Assembly: GCF_041260155.1 (NCBI RefSeq)
Contig: NC_091942.1
Span: forward strand, 9,875,001-9,939,000
Direction: 5' to 3'
DNA: 64,000 bases
From: Ptychodera flava
Taxonomy: Eukaryota > Hemichordata > Enteropneusta > Ptychoderidae
Positions within the stretch are counted from its first letter, which is position 1. Each line of letters begins with the position of its first letter. The position numbers were made by a program, and so were the translations under genes. Positions 1 through 11,972 of the stretch are shown here, in pieces. Under the pieces are notes generated by a model, which was not told the origin of the DNA, made no database searches, and worked only from the letters and a program-made list of their open reading frames with translations.

Positions 1-665
1 TTGCTTAAGTTGCAGAGATGGTTATGATCTCAGTGTATTTTGTGAACTAATTTCAAGATCCAAATATTTCTTATATGAAAGTTGAAACCTAACAATGCAC
101 ACATAGTAATAATGAACGCTCTCATATTGAATTTATAGGGTTTACCCAATTTCATGTGCAGAATTTTGTATTCACACATGCTTTATGCCCATGTTATCTT
201 TTGTTTGATTCTGTCTTTCATTTATGTCAAACTTCCCCCTGAAGAGCATGGAGTTTGATTGTTGGCGAACAACAGCAGACCTTATTCATTTCAAAACCAC
301 CTCTAGGGAGAATCCAAGAAGCTCTTATGGCATGGTGCCACCAGCAGATTTTCACGTTTTAAGATGGCAAATAACAAACTGAAAATGTCAGTGATACCCT
401 CATGGAATAAAGAGCTCAATGTACATTACGGTAGAAATACCTATGCATGTACCACGCTACTTTTTTCATGAATGTGAATAAAAACTATCCCCAAGGATAA
501 CGTTTGATCACAATATGGCTGTAGAGTGATCCTATTATTGTAGTTTTTCCCTTCTGCACAAAAAATCTTGTGAAACTATCGAACATACATAACTCTCGAG
601 GCAAGATCAGTAAATACTCTTTTTGATCCAAGAATATTTCTTCTCATTCTGTATTGTCCTTTCAG
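1..665 (+). other. Intron of TBC1D16 (5' end outside window)
   Basis: AT-rich sequence without a recognisable coding exon. It ends in a pyrimidine-rich tract and an AG acceptor at 664-665 directly before the first TBC1D16 exon seen here. I looked for the preceding TBC1D16 exon, which should encode the start of the TBC domain, and did not find it. Confidence 0.6.
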
Positions 666-800
666 AGAGGCAATGAGTGGGGAGGAATACGAACAGTTCT
701 ATAGAAATGTACAGTGTACTGTGGATAAAGATGTAGTCCGCACTGATCGAAGTCATCCGTACTTCAGAGGAGAAAACAACCCAAACATTGACGTCATGAG
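666..800 (+). CDS. TBC1D16: TBC1D16 exon: arginine finger
   Basis: The first base completes a codon begun upstream. The exon reads EAMSGEEYEQFYRNVQ, then DKDVVRTDR, and ends in an AG| split codon before GTATGT. The Arg of the RTD stretch is the expected GAP arginine finger. The internal ATG at 673 is not a start, because the homologous human residues (SMTPEEH) are internal. If the intron were read through, the frame would stay open to 1017. Confidence 0.93.
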
Positions 801-3800
801 GTATGTTAAAGAAGAAACTGACCAGAAACAACACTTAGGTAGCAAATGTGAAGAAAACTTGACACGGCGAGTGTGTTGTATTAATTACGGGTTACCTAGG
901 GAGTTGTCAGGATTAACATTTTGGATAGAGTACAGTGTGTATGGTTATAGTCCCCCCAGGAAAACACTCTCAGATGGTTGGTCTCTAATCCTCACTCCTG
1001 CCAATCACTTTAAGTAAATTAAATTTCTAAGATTTTATTCTAAGGCTAATTAAGGGCCAGGAACTCTCACTTTTGATGAGTTTTTCATCATTTTATTTCG
1101 TATGTCAATGGCAAGTTCTTATCCTACTTCCAACTGAAAGTTGAAACACCCACTATTTAGCCTGTTAACATACTGTCTATATATGTTAAATGCACTGGTA
1201 TTGTTTACTAGTCCATGGTAATCCAGACAAGATTTCACTTGTCAACAATAGCAATGCAGTTTACACAGTTACAAACTGAGATTACAAGCTGAGTATTGTG
1301 TTTATATGCTTTAGGGAGTAGAACAAGAAATAATGGTTGACATTAAAAACAAAAAATAGTGAAAAAATCATCAAAAGTTAGCATTACTGGCCCTTGAACT
1401 ACTGCAGTAGTATCAGCATAAGTGTGTGGAAAACATCACATCTATGGCTTTCAAGCAGAACCTTTTATTAGGCACAGTTTAAATGAAATTCTGAATGTTA
1501 AATTACAGATGAAGAGATATGTCATTCATTCATGCCCTCTTTTCTCAGTGATAAATCAGACATATTGCCATCAGACCTGCACGAACACTAAGAATATGAC
1601 CATGTTCAGACTACAATATTGACATAAACATTGCTATAACAGAGAAAATCAATTTGAAAGATGTCCAGATGGACTGATATCAGCTTTTGAATTCTTATTT
1701 ACAGGAACATTTTGCTGAATTACGCCATATTCAACCCAGAGATGGGTTACTCACAGGGTATGTCTGACTTACTGTCACCTGTCCTGGCTGAGATCCAGGA
1801 CGAATCTGATGCCTTCTGGTGTTTTGTTGGTCTCATGCAGAACACAATATTTGTCAGTTCACCTACTGATGATGATATGGAAAGACAGTTGGTAAGTTTT
1901 CGTTTTCCCCGACCTGTAAGAAAGTTAACTTTGTAATTTTTTGGCCCAGCCGAGCCTTGTCCATCTCTGCAATACTATGATTGGGTTGTGATGGAATGGA
2001 ATACAAAGTGATTTGGAATGTGTGAACGGGGTGCAGATATTGTTGATAGTGCACACAGGGTTATGGTACCAGCTATGTCAGACATCCATTGCCATGATTA
2101 GCCCCAATATTAAAGTCACCCTTTGAATAATGTAGTTGAAATAAATTTGGAGGGAAAAAGGTTGGTGATATTACTCGGAAACCATCGTTCATGTAGACCT
2201 GAGTATTCTCCTATACCCTGGTATATTTCAGTTAAGGTAGTACACGCCTCGAATGTGAAAGACTGAAACTTTTTGTTCAAACTTTCCTCAATAAAACTTT
2301 CAACCATTCTCTTGCCAAATCAAGAATAACAATCAAGGGTTACTGTGCAAAGTTTGGCACTACAGAAACAAATTACCAAACATTCACTAATATTTGATAT
2401 TCAAAATGGTCACCATCCCTTTGTTAACTAAATTGGGAAAAATAAATTTTTGATTTTCAAAAACCAAAGATGGCAAAAATTTTTCTTACTCCAAGAGCTC
2501 TAAAATGAGCCCCACAAGTGGTAAACCGGAAAAGTACTAGAAAAATTGAGAGTCTGAATATCTGTTTCCTGAGGGGCAATATTCTACCTTGATGAATACT
2601 TGCGAGTATCTGAATGGTCAATGGAGACACCAGGGTCATCATGTTACTTGGAGTTTTATCAACATGCATGCACAAGGTATAAAATTTGTATTTCAGGTTT
2701 CCCTTGTGCAGAAATTGTCTAGAATACTGACCCCTGACACAAGTAATTCTGCATAGGAAACATAGTAAATATTGACACTATGTAGTTTTCAATTTATTGA
2801 TCATCCACAACACTACATATGCTCCACTCTACAATATTTGAAGCCAAAAAATTATGGTATTTCTCCAACAGTTTCATCTTTTTCTTGGAAACTCTGCCAT
2901 GCTCAGCTGAAATCTCTATCAACAAAATCTCTTCAGTGCAGATAGACAAATGAAATCAAAGCAGTAGATGAGTCAGATATTTTATCCCCAAGGCATAATT
3001 TTTAATCATGAAATCAACCCTGAATTCCAGGACTTCTGAGAATAAAAACGTGAGCTTGCATTATTCATGAAGGTCTTTGCAGTACAGAAAATACCCATCC
3101 TACCGAGAGTTTCAATGATTCTCTTAAATAATGCATTGCTTTCTGAGAAACAACATGCATTGACTGATTTTAATGTTTAACTCCCACAGGCTTACCTCAG
3201 AGCACTGTTAGAGCTGATTCTGCCTGAGTTCTGGCAACATTTATTGGATCTTGGGGATGCCATGGAATTGTTATTCTGTCATAGGTGAGTTGGAAAGATT
3301 ATATCAGTTATCAAATGTCATGTACAGGAATCTTACAAGCTCTGTTTGTTTTATAATATTAAAGAAATTCTTTGTTAATCATTTTTGGTTCAGAGTTTCT
3401 TTTATTCTAACGCTGATTATGTTCTTGGATCTAATCTTTATAGTTTGTTAGATATAAAAACTACCTGACGAAAAATTTAACTCTTATACTTTTTCAGTAA
3501 TGTTGAAAATGTAACTTTACACTAATGGTTTTCTCTTGAGAGTACCGTAGTTGGAAGCAAGTCGATTGTTCTTTTTGATCTTTAGTATTGCGCCCTCTAC
3601 AGTCCATTCCTTGTTAATAGTGATCACTTTGGACTTGTGTATCAAAACATCTCATTTGTTCTATATGGACACTTTAATTGCTGATACACATAGAACATAG
3701 CTTTTGCCATGTGTTAGAAACTATCTGATTCAAAAAATTTTTTCATTGAAAGTTTCCTGGTGTCTGTTTCTGTATTGCACATGTCTGTATGAGAGACAAA

Positions 3801-5360
3801 AACCTGGCAACTGAGGTGTTGTCAGTTTACTAGGCATTTACAGATTGTCATTCTTTGATGAACAGAAAAATATCTCATTTGCATAGACTACTGGTAATGA
3901 ATTTTAAAATCAAAATCGTGAGTTATTACATACATCATAGAAAATATGAAAGGGTTCAGCAGTGTCCAAACGCAATGAGATTTGACATAATCTTAGGCAG
4001 TAATTTCAGTTTTAAATTTTTTTGATCATCCTGTAGGTGGATACTCCTTTGTTTTAAACGGGAGTTTCCAGAACCGGACGCACTGAGAATGTGGGAAGCC
4101 TGCTGGGCACACTACCAGTCAGACTACTTCCATTTGTTCATCTGTGTGGCCATCATTGCCATATATGGTGCTGACATAGTGGAACAGGTAAGCAAACAAT
4201 ACCATATATGGACATCTTCAAGCACTGGTCTATGTTCATCAATAAATCATCAGTAAGATGAACAGTTATTGCCATATATGTATAAATAGTACCTTTGTGC
4301 TCAGAAACTTTCACTATTTACCTTATGTGGTACCCAAGTGCTACAGTATGAAGTAGCTGAATCGCTAAATATTGGTCATGGAAATAGGGAATGAGAGAGT
4401 ACATTGTTGGTCCTTGACCAGCTACCGCAGACTGCAATGTGATGTTGCGCTTTATCAGTTATAACTGCTCACTAAAAAAACTCTTGAAAAACGTTACTGC
4501 TTAACTTTTCAACGTAAAGACTCAGATATTAAGTACTGGAAACAACAAATCACATATCTCACTTTTAAATTGTGTATTTTGAGTTACTAGAACAGTTACA
4601 GTGTATAAGAGTTGAAGTAAACAAGTCTTAAATTTGCAAATTGTCATATCTTTTTTTCTTTCCATCAGAAACTTCCTTCAGACGAGATGCTGTTACACTT
4701 CAGTAGTTTAGCCATGCATATGAGTGGTGATGTCATTCTCAGAAAGGTAAGCAACCATGATTTCATTTTCCCACCTCTGGATGTAAAATAGATCAAAGAT
4801 ACATCGTTTTACTAAAGCTCAGTGGAAGTAGACATCTCAATGGTTTCTTTAGAATGCTTCCAAAATTTCTCGGAAAATGGACCCCAAATCCAACGAAGAA
4901 AGTAGCTTCTCTATATCTTATCAGAAATCAGTAATTCATGATGCCCCGTACGTTTGTGTACTGACGATCACTATTATTGAAACATCCTTCCGAAGTGGAA
5001 TGTCATTTCAAAGTTGTATTGAAAGAACTTGGTCCATCTCCGTTATACAGCATCAACCATAGTAGGCAATAGGAGCCAACCAAATTATGGAATAGATAGG
5101 GTTGAAGGATGTATCATTTCATATTGTTGTTTCATTCACAGGCCAGAGGACTGCTTCACCAATTCAGACTGCTTCCCAGAATTCCCTGCACGCTGGATGG
5201 TTTGTGTGAGATGTGTGGGCCGGGCATGTGGGACAGCGGACACATCCCGGAGACTTTCTGCATCGGAAACCACGAGGAGGGATTCAAATGTCCCCACAGC
5301 TACAGCGAAGAAAACCTGAATGACAAATCCCTGCATATTAGGATGTCACCGGTCTCGTAA
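666..5360 (+). CDS. TBC1D16: TBC1 domain family member 16, C-terminal part (six exons)
   Basis: Exons 666-800, 1705-1891, 3190-3284, 4037-4187, 4669-4746 and 5142-5360 join with consistent phase into 287 residues plus stop. TBC1D16 is a GTPase-activating protein; in mammals it acts on Rab4A in endosomal receptor recycling, and a short isoform acts on RAB5C. Visible hallmarks are the arginine-finger stretch DKDVVRTDR in the first exon and the glutamine finger GYSQGMSDL in the second. Later come FWCFVGLMQNTIFVSSP, CHRW, AHYQSDYFHLFICVAI and a cysteine-containing tail CEMCGPGMWDSG, all close to the vertebrate C-terminal half as I recall it. The N-terminal region, including the start of the TBC domain, is upstream of the window. 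All introns are GT-AG. The final exon ends in the weakly conserved tail typical of the family. Orthology is confident; the Rab substrate is carried over from vertebrates. Confidence 0.95.
801..1704 (+). other. TBC1D16 intron with a fold-back MITE
   Basis: GT at 801 and AG at 1703-1704. Most of the intron is a 344-bp inverted-repeat element described separately. The rest shows nothing recognisable. Confidence 0.8.
1052..1395. repeat. Fold-back MITE, family A, copy 1
   Basis: The ends are inverted: AAGGGCCAG at the left and CTGGCCCTT at the right. Extended arms carry CTTTTGATGA near the left end and its complement TCATCAAAAG near the right. The same element occurs at 47925-48282 and 50274-50615. 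There is no coding capacity, so it is a non-autonomous DNA element of unassigned superfamily. No clear target duplication was found. Confidence 0.75.
1705..1891 (+). CDS. TBC1D16: TBC1D16 exon: glutamine finger
   Basis: This exon completes the split Arg codon and reads NILLNYAIFNPEMGYSQG and onward to DDDMERQL. It ends in phase 0 at a GTAAGT donor. YSQG is the YxQ glutamine finger of TBC domains. The stretch FWCFVGLMQNTIFVSSP is almost the same as vertebrate TBC1D16 and is the strongest single piece of evidence for orthology. Confidence 0.95.
1892..3189 (+). other. TBC1D16 intron
   Basis: GT-AG intron containing one MITE of family B at 2234-2590. No other gene or repeat was recognised. Confidence 0.75.
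2234..2590. repeat. MITE, family B, copy 1
   Basis: About 357 bp with imperfect terminal inverted repeats: AAGGTAGTACACGCCTC at the left and the complement of AAGGTAGAATATTGCCCC at the right. Related copies lie at 33520-34794 (interrupted by another transposon) and, in the opposite orientation, at 42661-42987. Internal phrases such as GAGCCCCACAAGTG are shared between the copies. There is no coding capacity. Confidence 0.7.
3190..3284 (+). CDS. TBC1D16: TBC1D16 exon
   Basis: Starts in phase 0 after CCCACAG and reads AYLRALLELILPEFWQHLLD, then LGDAMELLFCH, ending with AG| of a split Arg codon before GTGAGT. It corresponds to the helical part of the TBC domain where human TBC1D16 has YLRELLRLTH and LFCHR. 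Confidence 0.93.
3285..4036 (+). other. TBC1D16 intron
   Basis: GT-AG intron, AT-rich, with nothing recognisable inside. Confidence 0.75.
4037..4187 (+). CDS. TBC1D16: TBC1D16 exon
   Basis: Completes the split Arg codon and reads WILLCFKREFPEPDALRMWE, then ACWAHYQSDYFHLFICVAI and GADIVEQ, ending in phase 0 at GTAAGC. LLCFKREFPE and YFHLFICVAI are diagnostic of TBC1D15/16/17-type TBC domains and match TBC1D16 best. Confidence 0.95.
4188..4668 (+). other. TBC1D16 intron
   Basis: GT-AG intron with a T-rich tract before the acceptor. Nothing else seen. Confidence 0.75.
4669..4746 (+). CDS. TBC1D16: TBC1D16 exon
   Basis: A 78-nt, 26-codon exon, in phase on both sides, reading KLPSDEMLLHFSSLAMHMSG and DVILRK. 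Human TBC1D16 has QMLLHFGNLAMHMNG followed by LRK at this place. Confidence 0.94.
4747..5141 (+). other. TBC1D16 last intron
   Basis: GT-AG intron. The open frames crossing it are chance read-through of the last exon. No other feature. Confidence 0.7.
5142..5360 (+). CDS. TBC1D16: TBC1D16 terminal coding exon
   Basis: Reads ARGLLHQFRLLPRIPCTLDG, then LCEMCGPGMWDSGHIPETFC, and ends KSLHIRMSPVS with stop TAA at 5358-5360. Human TBC1D16 has LLYQFRLLPRIPC and LCKLCGSGMWDSGYMP here. The remaining tail diverges, as is usual for this family. Confidence 0.94.
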   Translation, partial: ARGLLHQFRLLPRIPCTLDGLCEMCGPGMWDSGHIPETFCIGNHEEGFKCPHSYSEENLNDKSLHIRMSPVS

Positions 5361-7977
5361 TCCGTAACTATTTATTTACAAGAGGGTGGGGATTTAGGAG
5401 AAGCCTTATTATTTGAGAACAAGGCCAGAGAAATAAAATGTATATAGTATAGAAATAGAAAGTAAAATCTTTCACTAAAAAAAATAAAATTTAGGAGACT
5501 GTTTGTGTAGACATGTCTCCAGACAGCTTAATTGTCTAGAAGCCTAGTTTTGGTATGATACCCTAAAACTTACTGCATAAGCTTTGGAGTACATATCTAA
5601 ATCACAGAGGTTCTAGCCACAAGATAGCAGCTGTATATTCAAGTATTCTCAGATTTGGAGGCACAATGTCATGTATTTCTGACAAGAATTTTGTGTGACC
5701 TATGAACTTGCATAAATTATACCCAGATAGTATAATGTATTGAAATCTAAACGATGTAGGAATTGGCGAAATCCGCATTTTGTCATTTGTGTTTTGTTCA
5801 GACTTAGCCATGATGTAATGTACAGGAAAACTGCAGAAAGGAGCTCAATGGTAATTTGAAACAGAGCTTTTAATTGGTTGTTGTACCAAGGTATGAGCCA
5901 ATCAGGAAACTCAGCAATAATGTCCTAGTGCAGTCTACACAGGTAGTAGTGGATAGCCATAGCTGTGTACTTGACAATAGAGAAAAAGCCAATTTACTCT
6001 GTAGCCAGGAATGAAAAATGACACTGTTTAGAAATGCTAGCTGCCATTAAGCATACTTACTAACAAGAAAATAAAAATGCCAGCCACGGTTAGATAAATG
6101 TTGAAAAGGATTTTAGTGCAGAGGCAAACCAAACAGGCTTAAAATTTGGCGTTTTGTCATTAAATGTATACTGTCATCTGTTCCAATTTGCTACAGTTAC
6201 CATGGAAAGAGAAAATCTAACCAATCACAGATTTTAAGCGGGTGGCCGCTTTTTAAAAACAGCGCCCTCACATGTGCATTTGAATACCAAGGAACAGCCC
6301 TTTGACCATATATGGGCATATTTAGATTACAGGTGACTGTATACCTTTAAAAGTTAAGAGTGCTACGTGCTAATTCAAATGTATAGGAAGAGAAAAAATT
6401 CAGGCAGGAGTAGGCATTTTAATGGTTTAGCAATAGTATTCCAATAGTCAATCTTCCATTGTGGTTTGATCCAGAACTGGACAATTTAGAAAATAGCCAT
6501 GATGGATTGTTCATATTATTGGCAGAGAGATAGAGTTCAAATTTCTGGGAAGATTTTACTTGAGATATATATATGATATTATATACATTGGAAAATTCTG
6601 TAGATAGCGTAATTGTACATTTAGAATGAAAGATGATAAAATTTTAGGAAGTCATATAACAGTGGAGAGCATTTACAAAAATATGAAAAAAATTATGGTT
6701 GTGTGGCTTCTTGAATAATTCATAGACGCCTTCTCATTGAGTATTACCATATGAATAATTTTGTGGTCAACAGTCCTAGTGAAAATTGGAAGATGGACCA
6801 GTCTACAATTGTTACACATAGAGAGATATCTTGTGAGTGTTTATAAACTAGAGTTTGTCTGTTGTAAAATTTATTCAATACATTGAATTACTGTTCAAGA
6901 GTGTTGTACGATTTGAACTCTGCACTGCCCAGAGTTCATTGTTTGTTTGTATGTTTTTTATTTTATTCTGGGGAATCAAGTTTCTTTTCTGATTGTTGTG
7001 AATGATAGAAACTTTGACCAAATCAAGGGTATATATTGGCTGAGAATTACTTTTTTTCTGTCTATCAGACCTTAATTTGCACAATTCAGTTGTCTTTAGT
7101 CCACCAGACAGGTACAAACATTAATTAACTGTACTTCCCCATGACTGCTATAATTATTTGTCTTGTTCATAAGGATTCGTGGAACCTTTGTCACTGTTAG
7201 AGCATATACCCTTTGTTGTTCAAGTCATTATTCAGCCATTGTGAGTCCAATTGAAACAATGACAAAGTTCTGCAGTAGTAGTGCTACCAGTGGATACATT
7301 TGCCACATACACACTGACTGTCAATATCGTACATCTTAAACGTTTATTATCCTCAGGCATAATGCAAGGACTCACACAAACAGGACCAATCATAGAACTT
7401 GATGAAACATCCTTCAAACTTTCATTTGTACATCTTATATCTTACACTGAATCAATTTACCACTCTGGCATATTTTACATCTTGCAATAAAGTAAAACTT
7501 TTATCTATTCATAGCAACACTTGGGGTGAACAAGTTGACATGTAAATTGTACTATTGCCGATATATAACTTGCCGAAAAGGGTGACTAAGCCTTTACGTT
7601 TCCTCATCCTGACTATAATGTTGATCCCAGTCATATAGGGAAAAGAGATGCTGCTTATATACATGTAACACCAGTAATTTCAATCTGTATTTTACCTACC
7701 AGTATTCCTGGCAGCTGAAGCTTGGCATCCATTTTGAAAACATACTAACAGTATAGCTGTGGAACCAACCTATCAATCCGAGCAATGGCGCCCTCTTGTG
7801 TCAGGGCTTATATTCAGAGCGTTTTGCTACTTGACTTCACAGTTTATTTCAATGCACATTGATAATATTTATAGCTTTTATCTCATTTGAATCACAAAAG
7901 ACAATATAATATTATTGTTAATGTGCATGTTTTCAACTTTATGAAAATGTATTTTGCAATATTTGCCATGTTTCTAT
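5361..7977 (+). other. TBC1D16 3'UTR and intergenic DNA
   Basis: An AATAAA lies at 5432-5437, about 75 nt after the stop, and could direct polyadenylation. Others further on mean the true end cannot be chosen. The rest is AT-rich, with no reading frame resembling a protein. Confidence 0.5.
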
Positions 7978-8726
7978 CAGGGCTCGAAATTAGCGGTAGT
8001 CCCGCGTCCACAGACTACCAACTTTTGCCTGGGGCTACCAAAGTCCATGAAATGGTAGCCCACATGGACTACCAAAGCCTGGGACATGAAATAAAGTCAG
8101 TACTTGGTGTGCCATGTCAGCTCTTTCACTTTTGGACGAGCTAAATGCAGTCAAACCCAGCTGGACACAGTAAGGCCAGGCTATGACTTTGTTTTGCAAA
8201 TTACAAAGACGACCTCGCGATGGAACTTTGCAACAAAGTTTCAATATCTCAACTGATGTACTTGGATGACAGGATGAGAAAATGATGGCCAATGAAAACG
8301 TATTCTCATTGCATTCTGTTGATCAAAATGTATCAATCACAAATTCCTCCCTATTACAGAAAGCCCGTTGTCTGATTTTAGCCCTGCTGAGAAGGTGATG
8401 GTCATTGCTATGATGACTATCAAACTTGACATACAACTCTGAGAATGAAACGGGTTGTCAATACAATGATAGGTCACCAAACTTTTTAGTGTACTGTCGT
8501 CAATTATACCAGTTTCCTTTGGGTAATAAAGGTGAGCAAGTATTCACATCAAATGACTAACAAATTCACTTTACGGGCAGAATCTTCAAGTTGAAAAATA
8601 GCTTTTTCGTCTCTTGAAAAAAATCCCTAAACTAAAATATGCATGGGCTACCAGCCATTGTCACTGGACTACCAACTTCAGAAAATGGTAGCCCATGTGG
8701 ACTTCCAGGGAAAAAAGTTAATTTCG
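7978..8726. mobile_element. Small hAT-like non-autonomous element
   Basis: The left end CAGGGCTCGAAATTAGCGG is a typical hAT terminus. The right end carries the complement of CGAAATTA but lacks the last seven bases. Both ends carry GGTAGCCCA(C/T)(A/G)TGGACT-type repeats facing each other. An identical 19-bp direct repeat flanks it (7959-7977 and 8727-8745), longer than the 8 bp usual for hAT. No transposase reading frame is present. Confidence 0.65.
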
Positions 8727-8745
8727 ATATTTGCCATGTTTCTAT

Positions 8746-11700
8746 GTATCTTTCTGAAAATGTTTTGAACAAATGCTTTGAATATCATGGTACCGATTTT
8801 TCATTTACCTTTTCTGATAATTGGATTGGATTTGATTTGTATATTTGGGTTATTGCACAGATGAATACCATATCTTATGCTGATTACTAATTTTCATTTG
8901 GTGCTGGCAGTTATAATTTCTGAATTCTTTTTCTTCATAGTTGAAATTACTAATCATACTTCAGTTCAGAATATTTATCAACAATTTTCCCCTCCACACT
9001 ACCTAAATATTGTTACAAGCTCTTTGTTTTCCGTATCAGAAATGGACCTTTACAGAGACACATTTGGATGAAAAGAATGTTTTCTTTGCCATTTGTCCAA
9101 TCTAACCTTTGATTTTGCAGGGTAGAAATCCATGAAATTACATATAGAATTCATGTTATTAGATCATTTTTATTTTTACTATCTCCAGTTTAAAGAAAAA
9201 TGTGTCACTGCACTGATATTATTTATTGATATGAGAGAAACAAAAGGATGAAAACTTTTTTCATACTTCATGTAATTTCTAAGGAATAATTTCAATAGTA
9301 GGCTATGTTCTCTGCAGTCATTTGACTTTTGTTTGTTCCAAACAGAAAACAAAACTAAGAACTGTTCAAATACTGCAATCCTTATGTTGTATAAGTCTAG
9401 TAAAAGTTTAATTCTTTTAATTGGCTATACCTACACAGAGAAAAATTGTACGACTTGGGTACCTTGTAATTGGAGGGATGGCATTAAAATCTACCAAGCT
9501 ATTCATTGTTGTTTTGATGATGTATAATGCTTTTGTCCTTTCAGTAAATCACATAGGGTAGCCATGTTTTGTGCATTTTGTTGGCATAAATCAAGTGCAG
9601 CCATATGTAAGGTTTGTTTGTAGAAATTATAACAAAATCCTGATTTGTTTGCATTTTAATATTACAGGAGACATTTAGATCAATACCAGTTGAGTGTGGC
9701 AAGCAAGCTCAAGCCCAGCGACAGTTTCAAAAGGATGTTATGTGCAATATTACTGGAATTGGGCATATATGGTTTTGCCAGCTATAAGTGGTAGATTGCC
9801 AGTTGTTTTTTTGCTGTAGTTTTTATAAATTATTGCCAGTGGGTGCTAAAGTTATTAATGTTTTTGCCAGTATATTAGAACCAGGGTACCAGTTGAAGAT
9901 ATTTGATGCAAAATTTGTGTGGAAAGCTGTGTTTAAAATTTTACAGAGAAAATGCAGGATTGTGTATTGTTAGCTTGAAAGAGTTAATGTTCAAGTTTTT
10001 CATGTCAGCAAGGAAGTTTCATCTTTGCCAGTTAAATTTCATAATTATTATGCTGTCCTGCCAAGCAGTAAATATCACCACTGAATTGACAGAGGGCTGA
10101 CTTTTAATCACAAAGACAAGAAATGTCCTGAGAAAGGCAGAAATTGTACATTTGAGGTTTCCACGGAGAAAAGTTCGATGCTGACAGGCGTGAGCAAGTC
10201 TGAGACCCAACTCACCCTTTCATCACCATGGTTTGGCCAAACCCATTGTTGTAAATGGTGATTGTGGACCTTTTTACAGAATATTTAGGAGGAAAAGGTT
10301 AAAAAAGTATAGATCTGCACAGGATTGCATAGAATTCCAGCAAATACACTTGGAACTGTTTTCTGTTCATTGACATTCACTTTCTGCGCCCATGAATTTG
10401 ACAAGAAAGGTGCATTAGCTTTGCCGAAGCATGTAGAATACATGTACCGTTTTCGTTGCATGTTGTGTACTTAATTTATTAAAGAATTGTCAAAAATGTC
10501 TTTGGAAACAATTAAAGAGTAGACTACAAATGTTTAAAAGAAAATTGTCTTGTGTTTGTTAAGATAGCTACGGTACCTGTGTGTGTCTGTATGTCTGTGT
10601 GTGGGTGTGTGTTCACATTGGTGTGTTCTGATTAGATGAAACCTCACACCTGTTGAATCTGCCATGTTGTTTAGGGTTAGTCGTCAGAAAAAGTGTAAAG
10701 GGATTGTATGCAGATAATTAAAAAATGTACATAAAGGGTAGTTAACAAAATCTCATTGCGTTTGAATTTTTGAATATGAGTAATATTCAATTACCCTGAT
10801 TTTTTGCTGACTTTGTGCCGGCTGAGAGGAGGTAAATTTCATTTTCATGAGTCAGACCTGATCATGAGTTAAAGTTCAAAGCTTTCTGGTAACCATTTGA
10901 GGCCATACAGTCCAATTGTGTGTGGGTTATGGCAAAGATACAAATTTCTGAACTTCTTGTCCAAACCACCCCTTAAAGGATGGATGAATTTTTTGTTTCC
11001 CTTTATTCTGTCATTTTTTTATAAATAACTCTAGCAGCTTTTATAGTAAAATCCTCTTCCCCATACATCATTACCTTCTCGATATACATATTCCCAATTA
11101 AAGCTCATCTCAAGCAACCAGTTTCTGGGTCCTTGCTTTGTAGGGCTAGAGTGGTGCATCGTGGTTGCTATGGGAAGTTTGTCCAGCAGAACTGGAAAAA
11201 TTACCCCTCATTTTGCCTGATGTGGGATGTTAAAGAGTTTGCTTGTCATTGTAAGACCTGCTGCGAGGCAAATTATGTTCTTCCTCATTCGCCTGGCCAA
11301 AAATTTTAGATTTTTATTACAGAATGGGTGATCAGAATCCTGTATATCTACATTTCCTTCTGCATAATTTTGTAGTTGAATGGCAGACATACTCCTGTGA
11401 ATATTTTGATGCAAAAGAAGCAAGTTGGAAAATTTATGGCAGTTTCTCCTTTTCAATGCATCACTGCCACATTTAATTATCAGTGGTCGATCCACCCTTG
11501 CCTTCGGTTTAAAATTGCCAAGATGGAGGAAGTAACACAAGAGAAAACAGCACTTTTTTAAAATTTTGACAGTCCCAAGCGAGTTAACGAAGTTGTCTAC
11601 AAAATCTCAAAAACACAGATAAGTTTATTACTCATCTGTGTTTTAGGAGGTGGTGCTTAAAATTATACCAAAAGGACATCTAAAATGATGCGACAGAACC

Positions 11701-11969
11701 TTTCCATACGTACACATACCACAGGTAATTTTACTACAAGCTACTTCATGTACGTATAGGGTATTGCAGGCCAAAAGCCTTGTAATGTGGTTCTGAGTAC
11801 AACTGCCACCTATCTTGCTGAATGGACCATAGAAATCATTCATCCATCTACCAAAATGTCATGGTTTTCAGCGTTGATTACACGAGCTGCCGACAGAATT
11901 GTGGATAAATTTTAATGTTTTAGCACCTTTTTAGTTTCATTCAGAACATTGTTGGTGTCGAAGTACCAT
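8746..11969. other. Intergenic DNA
   Basis: No exon or gene recognised. It holds a fragment of the CTTTCATCACCATGG repeat family around 10215-10275 (see 41425-41520) and a short TG-rich tract around 10575-10605. Confidence 0.6.
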
Positions 11970-11972
11970 TTA

